Shown: piece by piece, positions 25,291 through 38,245 of the stretch
Layout of the letters: every line of letters begins with the position of its first letter
Numbering within the stretch: the stretch's first letter is position 1
NCBI GenBank assembly: GCA_013398295.1
Contig: VZSF01006717.1
Location: forward strand, 1,493,472-1,557,471
DNA length: 64,000 bases
Direction: 5' to 3'
Source of the DNA: Chionis minor
Lineage: Eukaryota; Chordata; Aves; Charadriiformes; Chionididae
Notes under the pieces: generated by a model
Seen by the model: only the letters and a program-made list of their open reading frames with translations
Database searches by the model: none
Told to the model about the DNA's origin: nothing
Position numbers and translations under genes: made by a program

Positions 25291-28200
25291 CCCTATGGAC
25301 AATTCGCAGGACCAGAAAGCAGCAGCAGGCTGAGCTCATTATGGATAATTCTCTTAAAATGGAAGAAGCATTGCCTATCTGTCCCTGGATACCTTACCTC
25401 CCTGGCACAAGCGGAAAGGGGACGGGGGGAGCCTCAGTTAGCCCAGTTTGGTTCCCACACACCCAGTGCCCTCACGCAAGGCAACAGTCGAGAGCTCTCA
25501 GAGAGATGTACTGGCTTGACACAGCACTTCTCATGTCCCTTTGTCCCACTTCAACCAGACCATGCATGACCTGTCTCCAAGGCATGACTCAGAACTGGGT
25601 ATCTCACAACCCAAAGTCACAATGTTAGCTTCTCCTGAAGTCTCATGCAAAAGAATATCTGCTCCATGGGTGGGCTGAGAGGTCAAGGAAGGTATTTCCC
25701 ACCGAATATGAAGTGAATTTGCCCTCTCTCTCTCAGGATGCATCTGCCAGAGGCCAATCATTGCACTAGCATTTAGACCTCATAGCAAAACAGAGGGAGA
25801 AGGAAAAACTAGGGTTTAGGATAGAAGAAAACATAGTTTATTTGGCACACCTGAGAGCTGGTGTCCAGAGACATAGTTGATTTGATAAATAGCAATTTTT
25901 TTTGAAGTTTATAATATTAGGGTGGGTTATGGGGAACAGCCTCATAATTTGGACCCAGCAACACCTCTACCTACCAGCAGAGGAAACAAAGAGCAGAGAA
26001 GAGCTGCCAGCAAAATCTTCCTGGCCTTCCTTCACCAGCACTGCCTTTCCCAGGCCCCTGCTTCTCCTTGGTCCCAGGCCCTGGGGTGGGAGCATGGCCC
26101 CTCTAGGTGGACAGAGGACCCAGAGGTGAACAAAGGCAGCCATTCTCCCTCCGTGAGGTACCTTGGAGGGCTGGCAAGGAAAGGGAAGGAGCACCAACAA
26201 GTCCTCAGGCTCCTGCTGGCTGCTGACTCAACATGGGACCGAGGTTCCAAGGTAGGAGCTGAAGGTCTTGTTTGGATTTGCTGGGGAATTATGTTTTCTA
26301 CAGCTCTGGAAGTGGGGGCATTCATAAACATTGCAGGCACATAACGGAGGGAAGACCAAGGGATTGCCATTTAGGCCCAGAAGACTTCTTGAGTGGAGAG
26401 CCTTGAGAGCTTCCCTGGGCTGTGTAAGGAGGAAAACTGAAGATCATAGGGTACTGAGCATCTTCCCTCTCTTGACCTTGCTGAAGGCCATTGGAGGAGA
26501 ACTATCCCCAGAGGAGGAAGAGGAGCAACACCTGACTTTGTGCCCCATCACCTGTCCTGCAGCAGATGCGCAAGGGTACTTGGGCTCTCAGCAGAGCTCA
26601 GTCAGAAATAGGGGAGAAACCCACCCCAAGGGACTCCTATCCTTTTTATCCACAGATCTAGGCCTTTCGCACACCAGCAAGCGTGGAGTTAAGACTGCAG
26701 CCAAGATGAAATCCAAACATTTGCAAGTGTGGGAATTCCCAAGGAGAGCAACCAAACTACCTTCACTCTGCCCTAGCAGCAGGGCTTTTACACAGCCTGC
26801 AGCTGAGTCTGCCTCGGCCAGCTGCAACAAAGAGTTTAATCTTATCAGTGACCATAAAAATTCAAATTCCTCTTAGCAGAATTGCTGATGGGGATGGTAG
26901 TGCCAAGCCTGGCTTCACTGCAGTCTTGCACAGTCAACAGGGGGGGAAAAGGCTATATCCCAAATTCCTGAATCACAAATTCCTATATCACCCCCCACTC
27001 CACGAAGAGAGAACAAGCCTGTTGGTGACTCCACACCTCACAGGGTGGAGTGGGATCCAAAATGCTTTTTCCCTCAGTCACCTAGGGGTAGGATTTTTAT
27101 GTTATTGAAGTTAAACGGTACAATGCTTCCTGCAGGCTAATCTAAAGTACTGCAGAGGCACTCTGCCCTGGCAGCGGGTGTGCTTGGCCGCAGGTGGGTC
27201 CCACAGCTCCTCATCACAGCTTTGCTGGAAGGGTAAGGATGGACCAGGGCCCTGCAGACAGGAGCTCCTGGCAAAGCCGTGCTTCTCCCTGCAAGGTGCA
27301 CTGAGCTCAGTGAGGGTGGTGTACCCCTGTGGGAATGACTTGGTGATAAACCATTTTGGTGCTCAGAAAGCAATGCTTCAAGCACTCCTCTCCTGTCTGG
27401 GCTGCCTTCCACACACACATGCAGGTGCTGGAGCTGGGAAACAATGGGCTCAGGTCTCAGACGTGGGGCTTGGACCTTGGTTATGCCTCAGTGACTTGTT
27501 TTGGTGTTACTGATGAGCAAAACGGTTCAAGTAAGCTCCTTTGTCTCCCACAGGTTGTCACTTGGAGCTTTGAGGCATGGCCTGCAGACGTTTGGACCTC
27601 CTGCAGGAGCTGGTAAGGACCACCACTTCCACCGGCACCATGATAACCATGACTGGCTCTTCTCCAACCTCCCTATCCCTTCTTTTGGCCCCTTCTACCC
27701 CCAAACTCCCCATATGCATGGGCCTTGTAAAGGCAAGATCAGCTTTCTTGGGCTGCACTCAGCTGTCCCTCCCTTGTACACCTGCCACCACTATCATCCT
27801 TTCTGCTGTCCCACATTCATCCCATCAACTCCCTACTTGTCCTCTCTCGAGGTATTTAGCTATTCCCTGCCATGACCCTACAAGCTATCCCCAGGACCTC
27901 CACGCTTTCAGAAGACACAACCATCTTTGTGTTCCCTTGCGTCTTCCACATGCTGCATTTGTTCTCTCCTCAGCCTGTTCACCCACACGTGTTTCCCTCC
28001 TTGTGCACATGGGTGGTCCTCACAGGTACACTGCTCACACAGCACCGTGAGACTAAGTCTGAGCTCTGCTCCAGCTCAGTCTTGTCTTTAGTAGAGATGC
28101 TTCATCCAAGAGCAGAGTCTTCCCCTCTGCTCTGTAGCAGGCAGCTCCTCTTGCAGCCCACAGGGAAGACCCCCAGGATGCCCAAGGACAAAGCACCCAC

Positions 28201-28785
28201 GTTTGAAAGACCTGGAATGACCGTGCAATGCAGACACACTTGTACGCCCTCTGAGAACTGGTCTGTAAGCATTGCTCCCAGCTCTCCAAGGTCTCGCTCC
28301 TTATGCTGATAGGAAGTCACCCTGCTTATACAGGGGAGGCTGGTGAAAATACTTGGCATGCACTTCAACTGTTGATAAGGCTGGACTATCTGCCAATACA
28401 CATTGTGCCTCTCCCTCTGTCTGACTTGGAGTGGTCTACAGTTCTCATCACCGTCATGTGTCAACACCTGTGCCTTCTGGCTCCTTCCCCTTGCCTCACC
28501 CTGTGTACGTCTTGGATTAGAGCTGCTTGGCACAGGGGTTGACCACAGCCCCGATGCCCAGGTCTTGCAATATCTGGCTGCTTTGGGAACTGAACTGTGG
28601 AGAATATCACAGAAGCTCACAGTACTGCTTGCAGCCGCAGTCAGAAATGTGGCTTCACTTGCAGAAGTGTACATCTAACCCTTGTGTTGGGCAGAGGGAG
28701 ATAATGGGTGTCCTTCCTCCCACTGTTGCAGGCTCAGAGGTGACAGAGAGCCATCCTAATTAGGGGCTACAGAGATGACGCTTCC
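25291..28785. other. Single-copy non-coding DNA
   Basis: No recognised gene or repeat. Long chance-like frames (26331-26876 plus, 181 codons; 28102-28674 minus, 190 codons; 27577-28050 plus, 157 codons) lie opposite or beside other open frames and show no recognisable domain, repeated residue pattern or signal peptide. Confidence 0.5.
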
Positions 28786-28789
28786 ATGG

Positions 28790-28900
28790 AGAACAAGTTT
28801 TATTTATGAGCTAGATTAGGAGGCATTAATTGCTTTCTCTCCTGGTTTCTGCTCAGAAAGGTACAGTAATCACAGGAACATTTTTGACATTGTTGACATA
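28790..28900. promoter_or_regulatory. Conserved-looking AT-rich patch
   Basis: GTTTTATTTATGAGC and GGCATTAATTGC (about 28797-28832) are homeodomain- or forkhead-type cores in a short repeat-free patch. This is a weak candidate regulatory element. Confidence 0.15.
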
Positions 28901-30774
28901 GCTTCCCAGCCCTCCTGCTGAGAAACAGGGACTCTTGCATACTTCAAAAGGGCTTAAAGGCTCGGGTTGTGCCACCACAGTAGTAGTGCCGATCTAGGAC
29001 TGGGGTGGGGGGAATTTGCATTAGAGGGATTAAATACCAGGGCTATTGTGGAATTTTAAACTGATGTTTTCCGGCTGACCACAGGCCCGGAGCTTGTGTG
29101 TGGCATGTTTGAGCCTCAAAAGTGCTCTTGATCCTCTGATCTTTTATTTCATAACATTTCTCCCCACTCCCTCCCCTCAAATGTATTTTGCTTTTCTTTT
29201 GGCTGCTGAGCAGGCACACATTAGCAAAAGGAACATGTTGGGTTGACAGTACTGAGAGCAGTCTGAAGCTCAGGAAAGCTTTCTTTGCATGTGTTGGAAA
29301 CACTGAGGGTCTGGATCACTCTTGTAGCACTGGGCCCTGGAAGAACAACAAAGTTAAAACATGCTCCATCCTGACCCAAGTGCCCTACGAAACTTTGCCA
29401 CAGTCCTGCACAAACACCATGGGATGTTCTTACACCATATTAGCTTCTGAGATGTGTCTCTTGCTTGCGGTTCATATAAAACCCTCCTGTCTTTCATAGC
29501 ACGATGCTAAATGAGATGTTTCTTGCAGCCACATCAACATAATGGGGTCTCCTCTGAGACAATGTTTCCAAAACATCAGTCCATGATATTCCTGGCAATT
29601 CTCAAGTATCGCTCTCTGCAGGAAGAGGTTGATCCTGTGAGGATGCTCAGGCTCTCACACAACTGGATCAGTCGTGTTCCTGTGCCAACCTGCCATCCAG
29701 CTGTCATTAGATACAGGCTCAGGCTGCACAGAGATTTCCTATTGTGGTAGCAAATGGTTTCTTATTAGGTCCTGCAGATGACCCTGGGTTAGCTCTCAGA
29801 GTAGCCAGCTCCCTGTATTGCGTAAGAAAAATATAGTTCTTGGCAGGGAAAGATATCTGGGGCTGGGGTTTTGGTTTGGGGTTGTGGTGTTTTTTTTTCT
29901 CTCTGCACAGAGGTGAATATCCAGACTTCCAACATGAGCCTTGCCACGTGCAGCATCCCAGAGTCGTATGAGACTTGCCTTGGCTTGTCTTTGAGGCAGA
30001 CAATGGAAGCAGAAAAGGGCCAGTCTTGGCCCTTAGCACGCAGTGTTGTGGTTCAGTGTCTGAGCAGGGTCCAGGAGGAAGACACGTGCCCCTGCAGACT
30101 GGGACCACTGTGGGAGCCCCACTGCTGCTCCCCCCGCGTCACAGCCAGCAAACATCCCTCCACGGTGGGGACGTGACAGATCCATGAAAGCAGGGGCCAA
30201 AGCCTGCTCCCAGCTCACCCTTAAACCTGGCTCCCTCCCCAGAGCACAGCCCTGTGGCTCACAGGACACTGGCATCCTCTGTAAGCAGAACCCATCTCTT
30301 TCCACTGTGATGTGGCCCTAAATGGCTGAAGGCCCAAATCAGTGCCAGCTAAAATTGCTGAGGACCTAATACACAAATATATCTGTTCCTCTTCTTTCTA
30401 AAATGACTCTTGCTGGTGTTTCTTAGTAGTTATTATAATTCAGCAAAGACTTGGCAACTCATCAAAGCCAGCATTTTCCCTTAGTCTGATGCAGCAAAGT
30501 AATAAAGAACAACCACTACAGTCTTGGACCAGTGACACAGCGAGGCAGCAAGGGAAGTTCAACTTTCTCCCTACAACCGTGACTCAGCTTTACAGCACAT
30601 CCCCTGCAGGGTAGTTTCCCCAAAGCGATGGCTGGACCACAGCTAGCTATCCCTCTACCACGCCTCCTCACACATCCCGGGATGACTCCTCCATGGGAAG
30701 CTGAGCGCGCTGTCATGGAAGCAACAGTGGCTAGAGGCTTCAAGACCAGGTGTGCTCTCGTCTGCATTTGACAG
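28901..30774. other. Single-copy non-coding DNA
   Basis: Nothing recognised. A short T-run at about 29891-29899 is followed by CTCTCTGCACAG, which looks like a splice acceptor, but the sequence after it matches no exon I know. Confidence 0.45.
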
Positions 30775-30900
30775 ATGCCTGTTAATTATTTATACAGCAC
30801 GAGAGGTGTACTTGATGCTAGACAAACAGCAAGCAAGACGGGCCTCTTTCCCCAAGGAGCCTTCCATGCAGATTATGCAGATACCAACAGGCAAGGCAGG
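30775..30900 (+). repeat. Fossil amniote dispersed repeat
   Basis: TTATTTATACAGCACGAGAGGTG, then GATGCTAGACAAACAGCAAGCAAGACGGGCCTC and CCCAAGGAGCCTTCCA, follow the order of an old amniote repeat whose consensus reads roughly 'atttatatagcacc...gtgctttacaa...acagtccctgccccaaagagcttaca'. It is diverged. The family name is uncertain (CORE-SINE or related). Confidence 0.45.
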
Positions 30901-33233
30901 ATCAGGCATGACAGAGGGAGCCAACCATGCCATGGAGGATAGTGATGAAAGGAGAGACAAAAGGTGCAAGCCATTTAGAGGAATTGGAAGGAGATTATTT
31001 GATGAAGGGAAGAGAAATTGTTTTCCACTCACGCGAAAACAAAACAGAAAGAGGCAAGCAGAGATATTAGAAATATCAGAGAGTAATGAGTAGACATACC
31101 AGCCTGGGGCTTAAAACAGGCACAATTCCTGCCCTGGCCACCATATCTTGCTTGTGCAATAAGGCTGTAGGAAGCTGGGTGTGAGCAATCCTACAGATGG
31201 AGTAGAAGGGGCCGCCATGAATTGGCCTTTTGTAATATGCACTGATGTGCCGTATGTTCCAGATGCGCAGCCTGAAAGGATAAATGCGTAGCAAGATCTA
31301 CACTGGGCTGCCTGTAGAGAACTATATGGTCCCTTATGCTTGGGACCACTTTGTCTCACAGGAGTGTTGATCAGACCCCTGTGACATCCCTCCATCCAGG
31401 AAGGGGGGGCAGGAAAGCCCCCATGATACCGCAAGGTGGGCATAAAGCCCCCATACCTCCTCATAGGAGACACAGCATGCAATCCAGCCTGCTTCACTCT
31501 TATGGCTGCAAACTGTAAGGAGAAGAGCTGCTGACAAAAAGAGGTCCTTTAAATCAATAGGCAATCCAATGGCTTTTTGATTCACAGTGCCCTGATTCAA
31601 TACCCAGCTGGAACAAGGATAAGTCTCCATTTGGTGGTGTACTTAGTTGGACGCCTTTTTGGAATCCTGCACCGACCACATCAGACCATGCAATTTCTCT
31701 CCTCCTTGCCAGGATGCACTTATATATTGGCTGCTTTAATAGTTGAGGTGGCACTTTTATTTTAAGCACTTCTTTTCATTGGCTTCTGCAACCTTCTGAA
31801 ACGATTTGGAGTTGTTTTGTTTTTTTTTCCCTGGGCTGAAATTTCTCACACTTATGCTCAGCCCCAGGTGATGAAAGTTTGACGATAATCTGCTGTTGCC
31901 AGTGTCTCGACTCAACAAAGTGGTGATTTTGGGCTGGAGCAACTGGAACTCCCTGATACACTGATTGGAGGAGGCATGGAACAAATTGCACCTCCTCATT
32001 TAGTCCACACACTCTAATTTGTGGATTCCTGGGTGTCTCTTCACCACAGCCTCAGCTCCCAGGCAGCACCCGGAGTCCTGAACACCCTCCCTGCTTCAGT
32101 CCATGCTACCTGCTGATCCCACACTCATGAGGTTCTGCTATACAGCTTACCCATGCAGGTCACTTAATTCAAGAGACGTTAGCAAAGTGGTTGGTATTAT
32201 TAATCAGAAGAAAAATCAAACAGAGCCCTCAGGCCTAGCAATCCAAGTCATTCCTGGGTCACACTGCTTTTCATTAACTTTTTTTTTTTTATCTTTGGCA
32301 CAACCTTGCTAACGTATAGCCCCAGCTTTTGCAGAGTGCCCATCCTTTTCCTGGGGTGCCTCCCCGACTTCTAACACACAGTACACAGAGCTTTGCTTTC
32401 AAATCCCGTAGGACAAATGGGCCTGTTCACAGGATTAAGTGCTGCCCAGTGTGGTTTCCAGAGCTAGCATGACTGCAGCACAAGATCTGGGACTCTTGAT
32501 CTCAGCTGGCCTCCCCTGGGTGTGGGGAAGTGAGCTACCTCTGTGTAGGTTCTTACGGCTTTCTTGATCTCCTCCGTTCCCTTTTTTTTTTGGAGGGGTT
32601 CCCTTCGCCTCACCTTTTCCACTTCCCCACACATGCTACTGCCAGGAGACCGTTCAACAACACCTTCCCTTCCCTGCAGCTAAGCCCTTGGCAACACGAT
32701 CCCAGCTGGGTACTTCATCTCTGTACCCCACCAGTAGCTCAAGATCAGTCAAGGGTGACATCTGAGCCCACACCCTACCTTACACGGCCCCTGTGTGCCC
32801 TGCAACTGTTGGAAAGAGCCCTGCTGGATTGCTCCATGAAAGGCAATACCAGGCAGTGGCAGAGGACTTTTCATCTCGTTTCACCCCGTGAAGAGCCCAG
32901 CTGAGCAGATACCTCAAGCCAAATGCCTGTGAAGGGAGGGAGGAAGAGATTAAAAGCCTTGAACCCCTTGAAAGTCATGGAATCACCTGAAAGTGAAAGC
33001 ACCTGGCATCAGCCAAATGCTTAAGGGGGCATCACGAGGAAAAGTATCCAAAACCAGGCTATAGTCAGAAGGTGGCCAGAGCCCACCTATGCTCCCCTTA
33101 ACCTTTCTTGGCACCCTCCACCCCTTGGGGCACCCACTGCAGGGCCTGCTGGGAAGCAATCCGGTTGCGCAAAGGGCAGGCTATTAACTTTGAGTCAAAA
33201 GGAGCATTGAGGCAGACAGCAGGTCTGGCAGCA
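30901..33233. other. Single-copy non-coding DNA with short T-runs
   Basis: No gene recognised. Simple T-runs occur at 32279-32290 and 32582-32591. A small internal repeat, AAAGCCCCCAT, occurs twice within about 31415-31460. The 30752-31093 plus frame is basic and lysine/arginine-rich but has no recognised domain. Confidence 0.5.
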
Positions 33234-33260
33234 GGGAGGGAGGGAGGGCGGGCTGGGGGG
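33234..33260 (+). promoter_or_regulatory. G-quadruplex-prone G-tract cluster
   Basis: Six consecutive G-runs of three or more (GGGAGGGAGGGAGGGCGGG, then CT and a G6 run) are separated by one- or two-base loops. This meets the usual G3+N1-7 quadruplex pattern. It lies just upstream of the CpG-rich segment at 33300-33930, as is common at vertebrate promoters. Confidence 0.7.
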
Positions 33261-33299
33261 AGCATGGCGCCCTGTCCTCCCCTGCTATTGGAGCCCAGC

Positions 33300-33930
33300 C
33301 GGTTCAGCCGGGGAAGGGGGGAATAAAATGTCTCCAGTGTCGGCCGGTGAGGCTTGCTTTCCCTTTATAGCAGCCCTGGTGGCTGAGCGAGAGACACCGT
33401 GGGGAGAGCCGAGTGAGAGGGGCGAGGGGGGCCAAGTGCCCCCCTGCAAAGTCAATAGTAATTTAACACCCCGCTGACATTTTTGGTTGGCAACGGGATG
33501 GATATTTAAATCATAACCTTCTCTCGCCGATACCCCTCCTCCCCACCAAAAATAAATAAATAAACCCAGCGGCCCCTCTTTTGGCCTGCCAAGAACTTGG
33601 AGCATTCGCTTGAGCGCTCCCCGAGCCTCACGTCGGGCACCGTCAGCTGAGTGTCCCCTTGACATCAGGGATGCGCGCTCCCCTCCGGCTTTCGGAGGGG
33701 CACTGAGGACCAGGTGTCGGCGGGGCCGTCCCCGGCAGCTGGCTGGGACGGGAGCCTGTGTCCCTGGGGTTGCTGTGCAACCGGAGGCACAAGGCAGAGC
33801 GCGGCGGCGGTGCATACGTGCTGTTTCGCCCATGCGACAGCCAGCTCATCCCAGCCTCTCTGACCCCTGGCACGGCACGCACGGGCTCCAGCTGGGATGG
33901 TGGCCTCTCGGGGGGGAGCAGGAGCGAGGA
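33300..33930. promoter_or_regulatory. CpG-island-like segment, candidate promoter or enhancer
   Basis: By hand count there are about 26-29 CpGs in 33601-33930, close to what base composition predicts, while flanking DNA is CpG-poor. Frames are open on both strands, as expected for stop-poor GC-rich DNA; none (for example 33285-33833 minus, 182 codons) has a known domain. TATA-like words occur at about 33318 (GAATAAAATG) and 33363 (CTTTATAG). Embedded in the island is an AT-rich block, 33449-33520, with TAGTAATTTAAC, a dyad GTTGGCAAC (33486-33494) and GATATTTAAATC. This resembles a conserved regulatory core. Direction of any transcript is unknown. Confidence 0.5.
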
Positions 33931-34023
33931 GGAGAGGGCGGGAGTTTGGGAAGAAAGTGGGGAAGATGGGGAAGGAGGGGCGAAGGGGAAGGGAAAAAAG
34001 AAAAAAAAAAAGAAAAAAGAAGG
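33910..34023 (+). repeat. Long purine-rich tract
   Basis: About 114 bases on the plus strand are almost all A and G, with only a few C or T. The tract moves from G-rich (GGGGG..GAGGAGGAG) to A-rich (AAAAAAGAAAA). Such polypurine strands can adopt triplex structures. It borders the CpG-rich segment. Confidence 0.8.
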
Positions 34024-37000
34024 TCTTTTTGGGTGTCAAGCAGTGCCCTTAAAGAGCAGCCGGGATCTGACACCAAAGACTTTTCCACTTGAAACTGATG
34101 CCTGAAAACAGGGGCACGTCCTACAACCTGCCTGCTCTCTGCAGGTTACAGAGCCATTGCCCCTCCACCTGCCCCCTGAGGCCTGCAATCTTCTTTTTAT
34201 GAACTTGTTCAGACCCTGGAAGAAATGGGTCTCATTGCAGAGCCCTGTCCTGCCTGGTGGGAATTGCCCTAAATCCCCCAAACCTTATGTTCTGTCCCCC
34301 CCACCCCACTGTGGAGGACAGAGGATCAGCTCCAGCATCTCCCTCACCTCCTTTCTCTTGAAAGAGTGCCTTCTCCTCGCACATGGTACTGCAAGACAAC
34401 TCTTTCCCCAAGGGGGTTCTCTGTCAGACTTTACAGCCCTGGTTTCTGTTTGAACCCTTTGTCCATGGGTCCTAATCCACAAGGCAATGAATTCAATGGA
34501 AAAACATCCATCAGCTGCAAGGACCATTGAATATGCCTGATATCAATTAGGATCTAATTTGTCTAGTCTTATTATTCACATATGAGTCCTGAGATTGAGA
34601 CTCCCTGCAGTAAATGGGAATTTTTCTCCTTCCCTGCACCTGGGTTTCAGTGTTTTTGATCAAACTAAACAGCCTGGCTTGCACTTCCGTGGCTGCGGCC
34701 CCTGCCTGCTGCCACTGGGCTGGATGTAGCAGGGAAAAGCACTGTCTTTGGGAAAGGGGACGCAAGGAGGGGAGTGAGCTTGGAAGAACACATGCGAGTT
34801 ATGAATGTGCAGTGGAGATTTATCCCCTGAGCCTTTCCTCAGGAGAGCAGCAGAAAAAGGCGCCAACAGAGTTGTCAGCAAGGAACCTTTGCTAACATCT
34901 GTGGCAAGGTCTGTGTGCTTTCACAGAGCTGGCAGGGACTGAAGTACTCCCCATCAGCCTGCTTTCCCTTGGAGCGTGCAGACCATTTGTCTAAAAAGCT
35001 GAGAAGAGAAAAAAGGGAGTTGCAGACAAAGAACTAAGTGATGGCAAATATAACTGTGGGATCAGCTCCCCCAGTCTCCTTTGCATGTTGGCATGGCTGA
35101 TGGGGCGCTCAGGGCAGGACTGCAAGTCCAAGAGCCTTTAAATTAAGGCTATAGTCAAAAAAACCATCTGAAGACTAGCCTGCTGCCAAACGCAGGTGCT
35201 GACTGTGAATACTAGGGCTAAAGGTGCTGCTTAAGAGCAGCTGAGAGCTGGATTTCATCCTGTTGCCCCCCTTATAGTGCAGCCCAGCCTTTCAAATGTT
35301 GGTGCATGAATGTAGGTTCTGCCCTTTGCAGAAGCTCAGTGCATCTGGATGAATAGCATCAGATGTCCTCAGAGCTATTGAAAATGCATTCCAGCTGCAT
35401 AACTCTGGTTTTTAGAGCCAAATTTGAGGTGAGGAGGATGGAAAACTTTGGTTTCACTTGTTAGCAAGTCCTCCAGTTCATACTCAGTGGAGAAAAGGGA
35501 CTATCAAAATTTAGGATGGCTACAGCAGAAGACAATAGAGACAGAAAATTGGTCTGTTAGCAGATTTCCACTCATTCTTTTTGTAAGCCCATAAATAAAT
35601 ATCTCTCTAATGCCGCTGTTTGTTTTTATTCTTCCCGAAAGTACTCCTCCTATTCTTTTTACCTCATCCCTTGGCTGTCCTTTTAATTCCTCTAGTACAT
35701 TCTTTTCTTAAAGGAAATCTAGTCTGAACTGAAGAAAATTTGTGCTCTGTGGCTGCATGGTAAGACATTCAAGACACCTATGGCATTGGGCTAGGGATTG
35801 TGTCACTGGCTGAATGGAAACAGGAATGGCTATAGGACCGTGCTTCTTTTTGTCCATCAGACATGTTTTACTTTCAGGAATGGTGGAGAACAGGTCCTAG
35901 GAAATGCTTTTTTTCCTTGGTGACCATCTAAAATTGAGCAGTCTCTTTTTCCCGTATCAGTTTTGTACAACTCTTAGTATATATTCACCTCCATTCAGGC
36001 CCAAGGGGATGTTTTCAGATGCTGATCTTCATATATCATTGGGCTTTGCCTCACGGCCTGAATGGACCCCAGACACTGCTGAGTGGACAAACCTGTATGA
36101 TGGAAGCAGTGGCTTTGAGAGGAGGTAGACTGTGAGTGTGCAGGGCTGTACCCAGATGAGTGCCGCTCCCCTATCAGCTAATGATCCCAGCTGTTCCCAT
36201 CAGAGAGACCCTCTCAATCCCTGTGTCTTTGTGAGCTGGTTTTATGAACTAAAACCATCTCAGGATCTTTGCCTGCAGATTCCAAAATACTCCCATTCTT
36301 GCCTCCATCCTTCCAGCTCCCTCCCTGTAACTAACACCTCCCCAGGGCCAGTAGGATGGCAGACCTCCCAAGGGAGTGGTGGTGGTACAGAAATCCCAGA
36401 CATCTGGAGATGACCTGCTGCAGGGGAAGGGTTTGAATGCCAGCCTTCCCATGAGAACCCAGGAGACGTGAGCAGAGGAACCACCCAGCCTGTCTAGGGA
36501 CCATACTGCTCCTTTCAAGTCCCTTCAACATTCAAGCGAATGTTGCCCAAGGACCCCAGTGGGCTGGCTCTTACAAGACACCCTCATGATGTTCTCCAGG
36601 CATGTCTGCTCAACAGAAACATATCATCTGGCCTAAACAGGAAGAAATGAGTTTGGACCTCCCAGGCCTTTAACCCTCCTTGCTGGTCAATGTACCAAGA
36701 GATACTGGTATTTGAACTCCTATTTCTTTAGAGAGTTTTGCTGGCAGGGTGGAGACGTCCTCACGACAGAGGTCTCTCATGGGGGTTCACAGTGGCATTT
36801 TGAACTTGGTATTTTGTGAGTTATTCTCATGTGAACACACTCCCAGAGGAGAAAGTGACACAAAATCAATTGCACAGATCAATACCTGTACTGATGTATT
36901 TCCTGGTGACAGGCCAGATGGCCAATTGAAGGTAAACAATGTCTGAACAAAGTCTGGGCACAGCAAGAGGTTCCAGATGGGAACCAGAAGTTCAGGGCTC

Positions 37001-37454
37001 ATCAGAGCCATCTCCACACACACGTTATGGGCACCAACCAAACACTAATAAATGATTAACAGGGCTGTTGTTCATTAGTCTCAGCTTTTGGTTCCCTCCC
37101 CCTATTTCTGGATAATTTCAGAAAAAGGCAGATGATAGGAAATTATGCGTTTAGATAAATTAATTAGATATTCAGCTCTCTGTGGACCTCATACGATCCT
37201 GCAAACCCTGTTCCCCCCTCCCTGAATGCCTCGACCACAGAGCAGTCCTTTCAGTTGAAGGCTACTCAAAGGCAGTTCCCTTCAGAGTCCATCCAAAGTC
37301 TTAAGCAGCCAACTCTTCCCTGAGGCCCTACAGAGTAATGCAGCAACCCTGTTCTTCCTTCTGTGAATTGAATGATCTCTGTCTTCAGAATCCTCAGTTC
37401 TTCATACTATGGGAAAGAGAGACGAGACCTGGGGATGAAAGCTTTTGTTTATCA
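34024..37454. other. Single-copy non-coding DNA
   Basis: No gene or transposon recognised. An AT-rich patch at about 37037-37160 (TAATAAATGATTAACAGG; AAATTAATTAGATATTC) has homeodomain-type cores and could be regulatory. The rest shows nothing. Confidence 0.5.
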
Positions 37455-38245
37455 CAGAATCACAGAATGGTAGGGTTTGGAAGTGACCTTCAGAGATCAC
37501 CTAGTCAAATCCACCTGCCAAAGCAGGTTCACCTACAGCATGTTGCACAGGAACACATCCAGGCATGTTTTGATATCTCCAGAGAAGGATTCTACAACCC
37601 CTCTGGGCAGCCTGTTCCAATGCTCTGCCACCCTCAAAGTAAAGAAGTTTTTCCTCATGTTGAGACGGAATTTCCTGTGTTCCAGTTTGTGCCCGTTGCC
37701 CCTTGTCCTGTCACTGGACACCACTGAAAAGAGTGGCCCCATCCTCTTGACACCCGCCCTTTAGGTATTTATAAGCATTGATGAGACCCCCTCTCAGCCT
37801 TCTCTTCTTCAGGCTAAACAGACCCAAGTCTCTCAGCCTTTCCTCACAAGAGAGGTGCTCCATTCCCTTGATCATCTTTGTAGCCATCCGCTGGACTCTC
37901 TCCAGTAGTTCCCTGTCTTTCTTGAACTGGGGACCCCGGAATTGGACACAGTACTCCAGATGTGGCCTCACCAGGGCAGAGTAGAGGGGGACAATGACCT
38001 CCCTCGACCTGCTTGCCATGCTCTTTTTAATTCACTCCAGGATATGATTGGCCTTCTTGGCCACAAGGGCACATTGCTGGCTCGTGGTCATCCTGTTGTC
38101 CACCAGGACTCCCAGGTCCCTCTCTGCAGAGCTGCTTTCCAGCAGGTCAGCGCCCAACCTGTGCTGGTGCATGGGGATATTCCTCCCCAGGTGCAGTACC
38201 CTACACTTGCCTTTGTTGAACTTCCTAAGGTTCCTCTCTCTTGTT
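37455..38245 (-). mobile_element. CR1 LINE, 5'-truncated, minus strand
   Basis: Read on the minus strand, this is the last ~790 bases of a CR1 non-LTR retrotransposon. It ends at 37455 with the ATTCTGTG-type tail (seen as CACAGAATCACAGAATGG on plus), preceded by the usual 'ctaggtgatctctgaaggtcacttcc' sequence. CR1 moves by target-primed reverse transcription and is normally 5'-truncated, as here. The left edge of homology is at about 38245, inside ORF2. Divergence is moderate. With the plus-strand copy at 40744 it forms an inverted pair about 2.5 kb apart. Confidence 0.96.
37533..38245 (-). pseudogene. CR1 ORF2 C-terminal fragment, disrupted
   Basis: The fragment encodes the end of the CR1 reverse-transcriptase/endonuclease polyprotein, downstream of the catalytic core. 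Recognisable CR1 blocks in order are [73 protein letters not shown] and [20 protein letters not shown]. An in-frame TGA at 38032-38034 replaces the codon after HILE, and the frame shifts near 37740, so the reading frame is broken at least twice. It has no start and no catalytic residues and cannot be functional. Confidence 0.93.

Noticed and set aside
26331..26876. 181-codon plus-strand frame
   Set aside because: No recognisable motif and an open frame on the other strand over the same DNA.
28102..28674. 190-codon minus-strand frame
   Set aside because: Overlaps several open plus-strand frames and resembles no known protein.
32160..32210. CACTTAATTC..GGTATTATTAAT as a MIR fragment
   Set aside because: Too short and lacking the ordered core seen in the other SINE pieces.
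33285..33833. 182-codon minus-strand frame in the CpG-rich segment
   Set aside because: Open in several frames because GC-rich DNA has few stops; no known domain.
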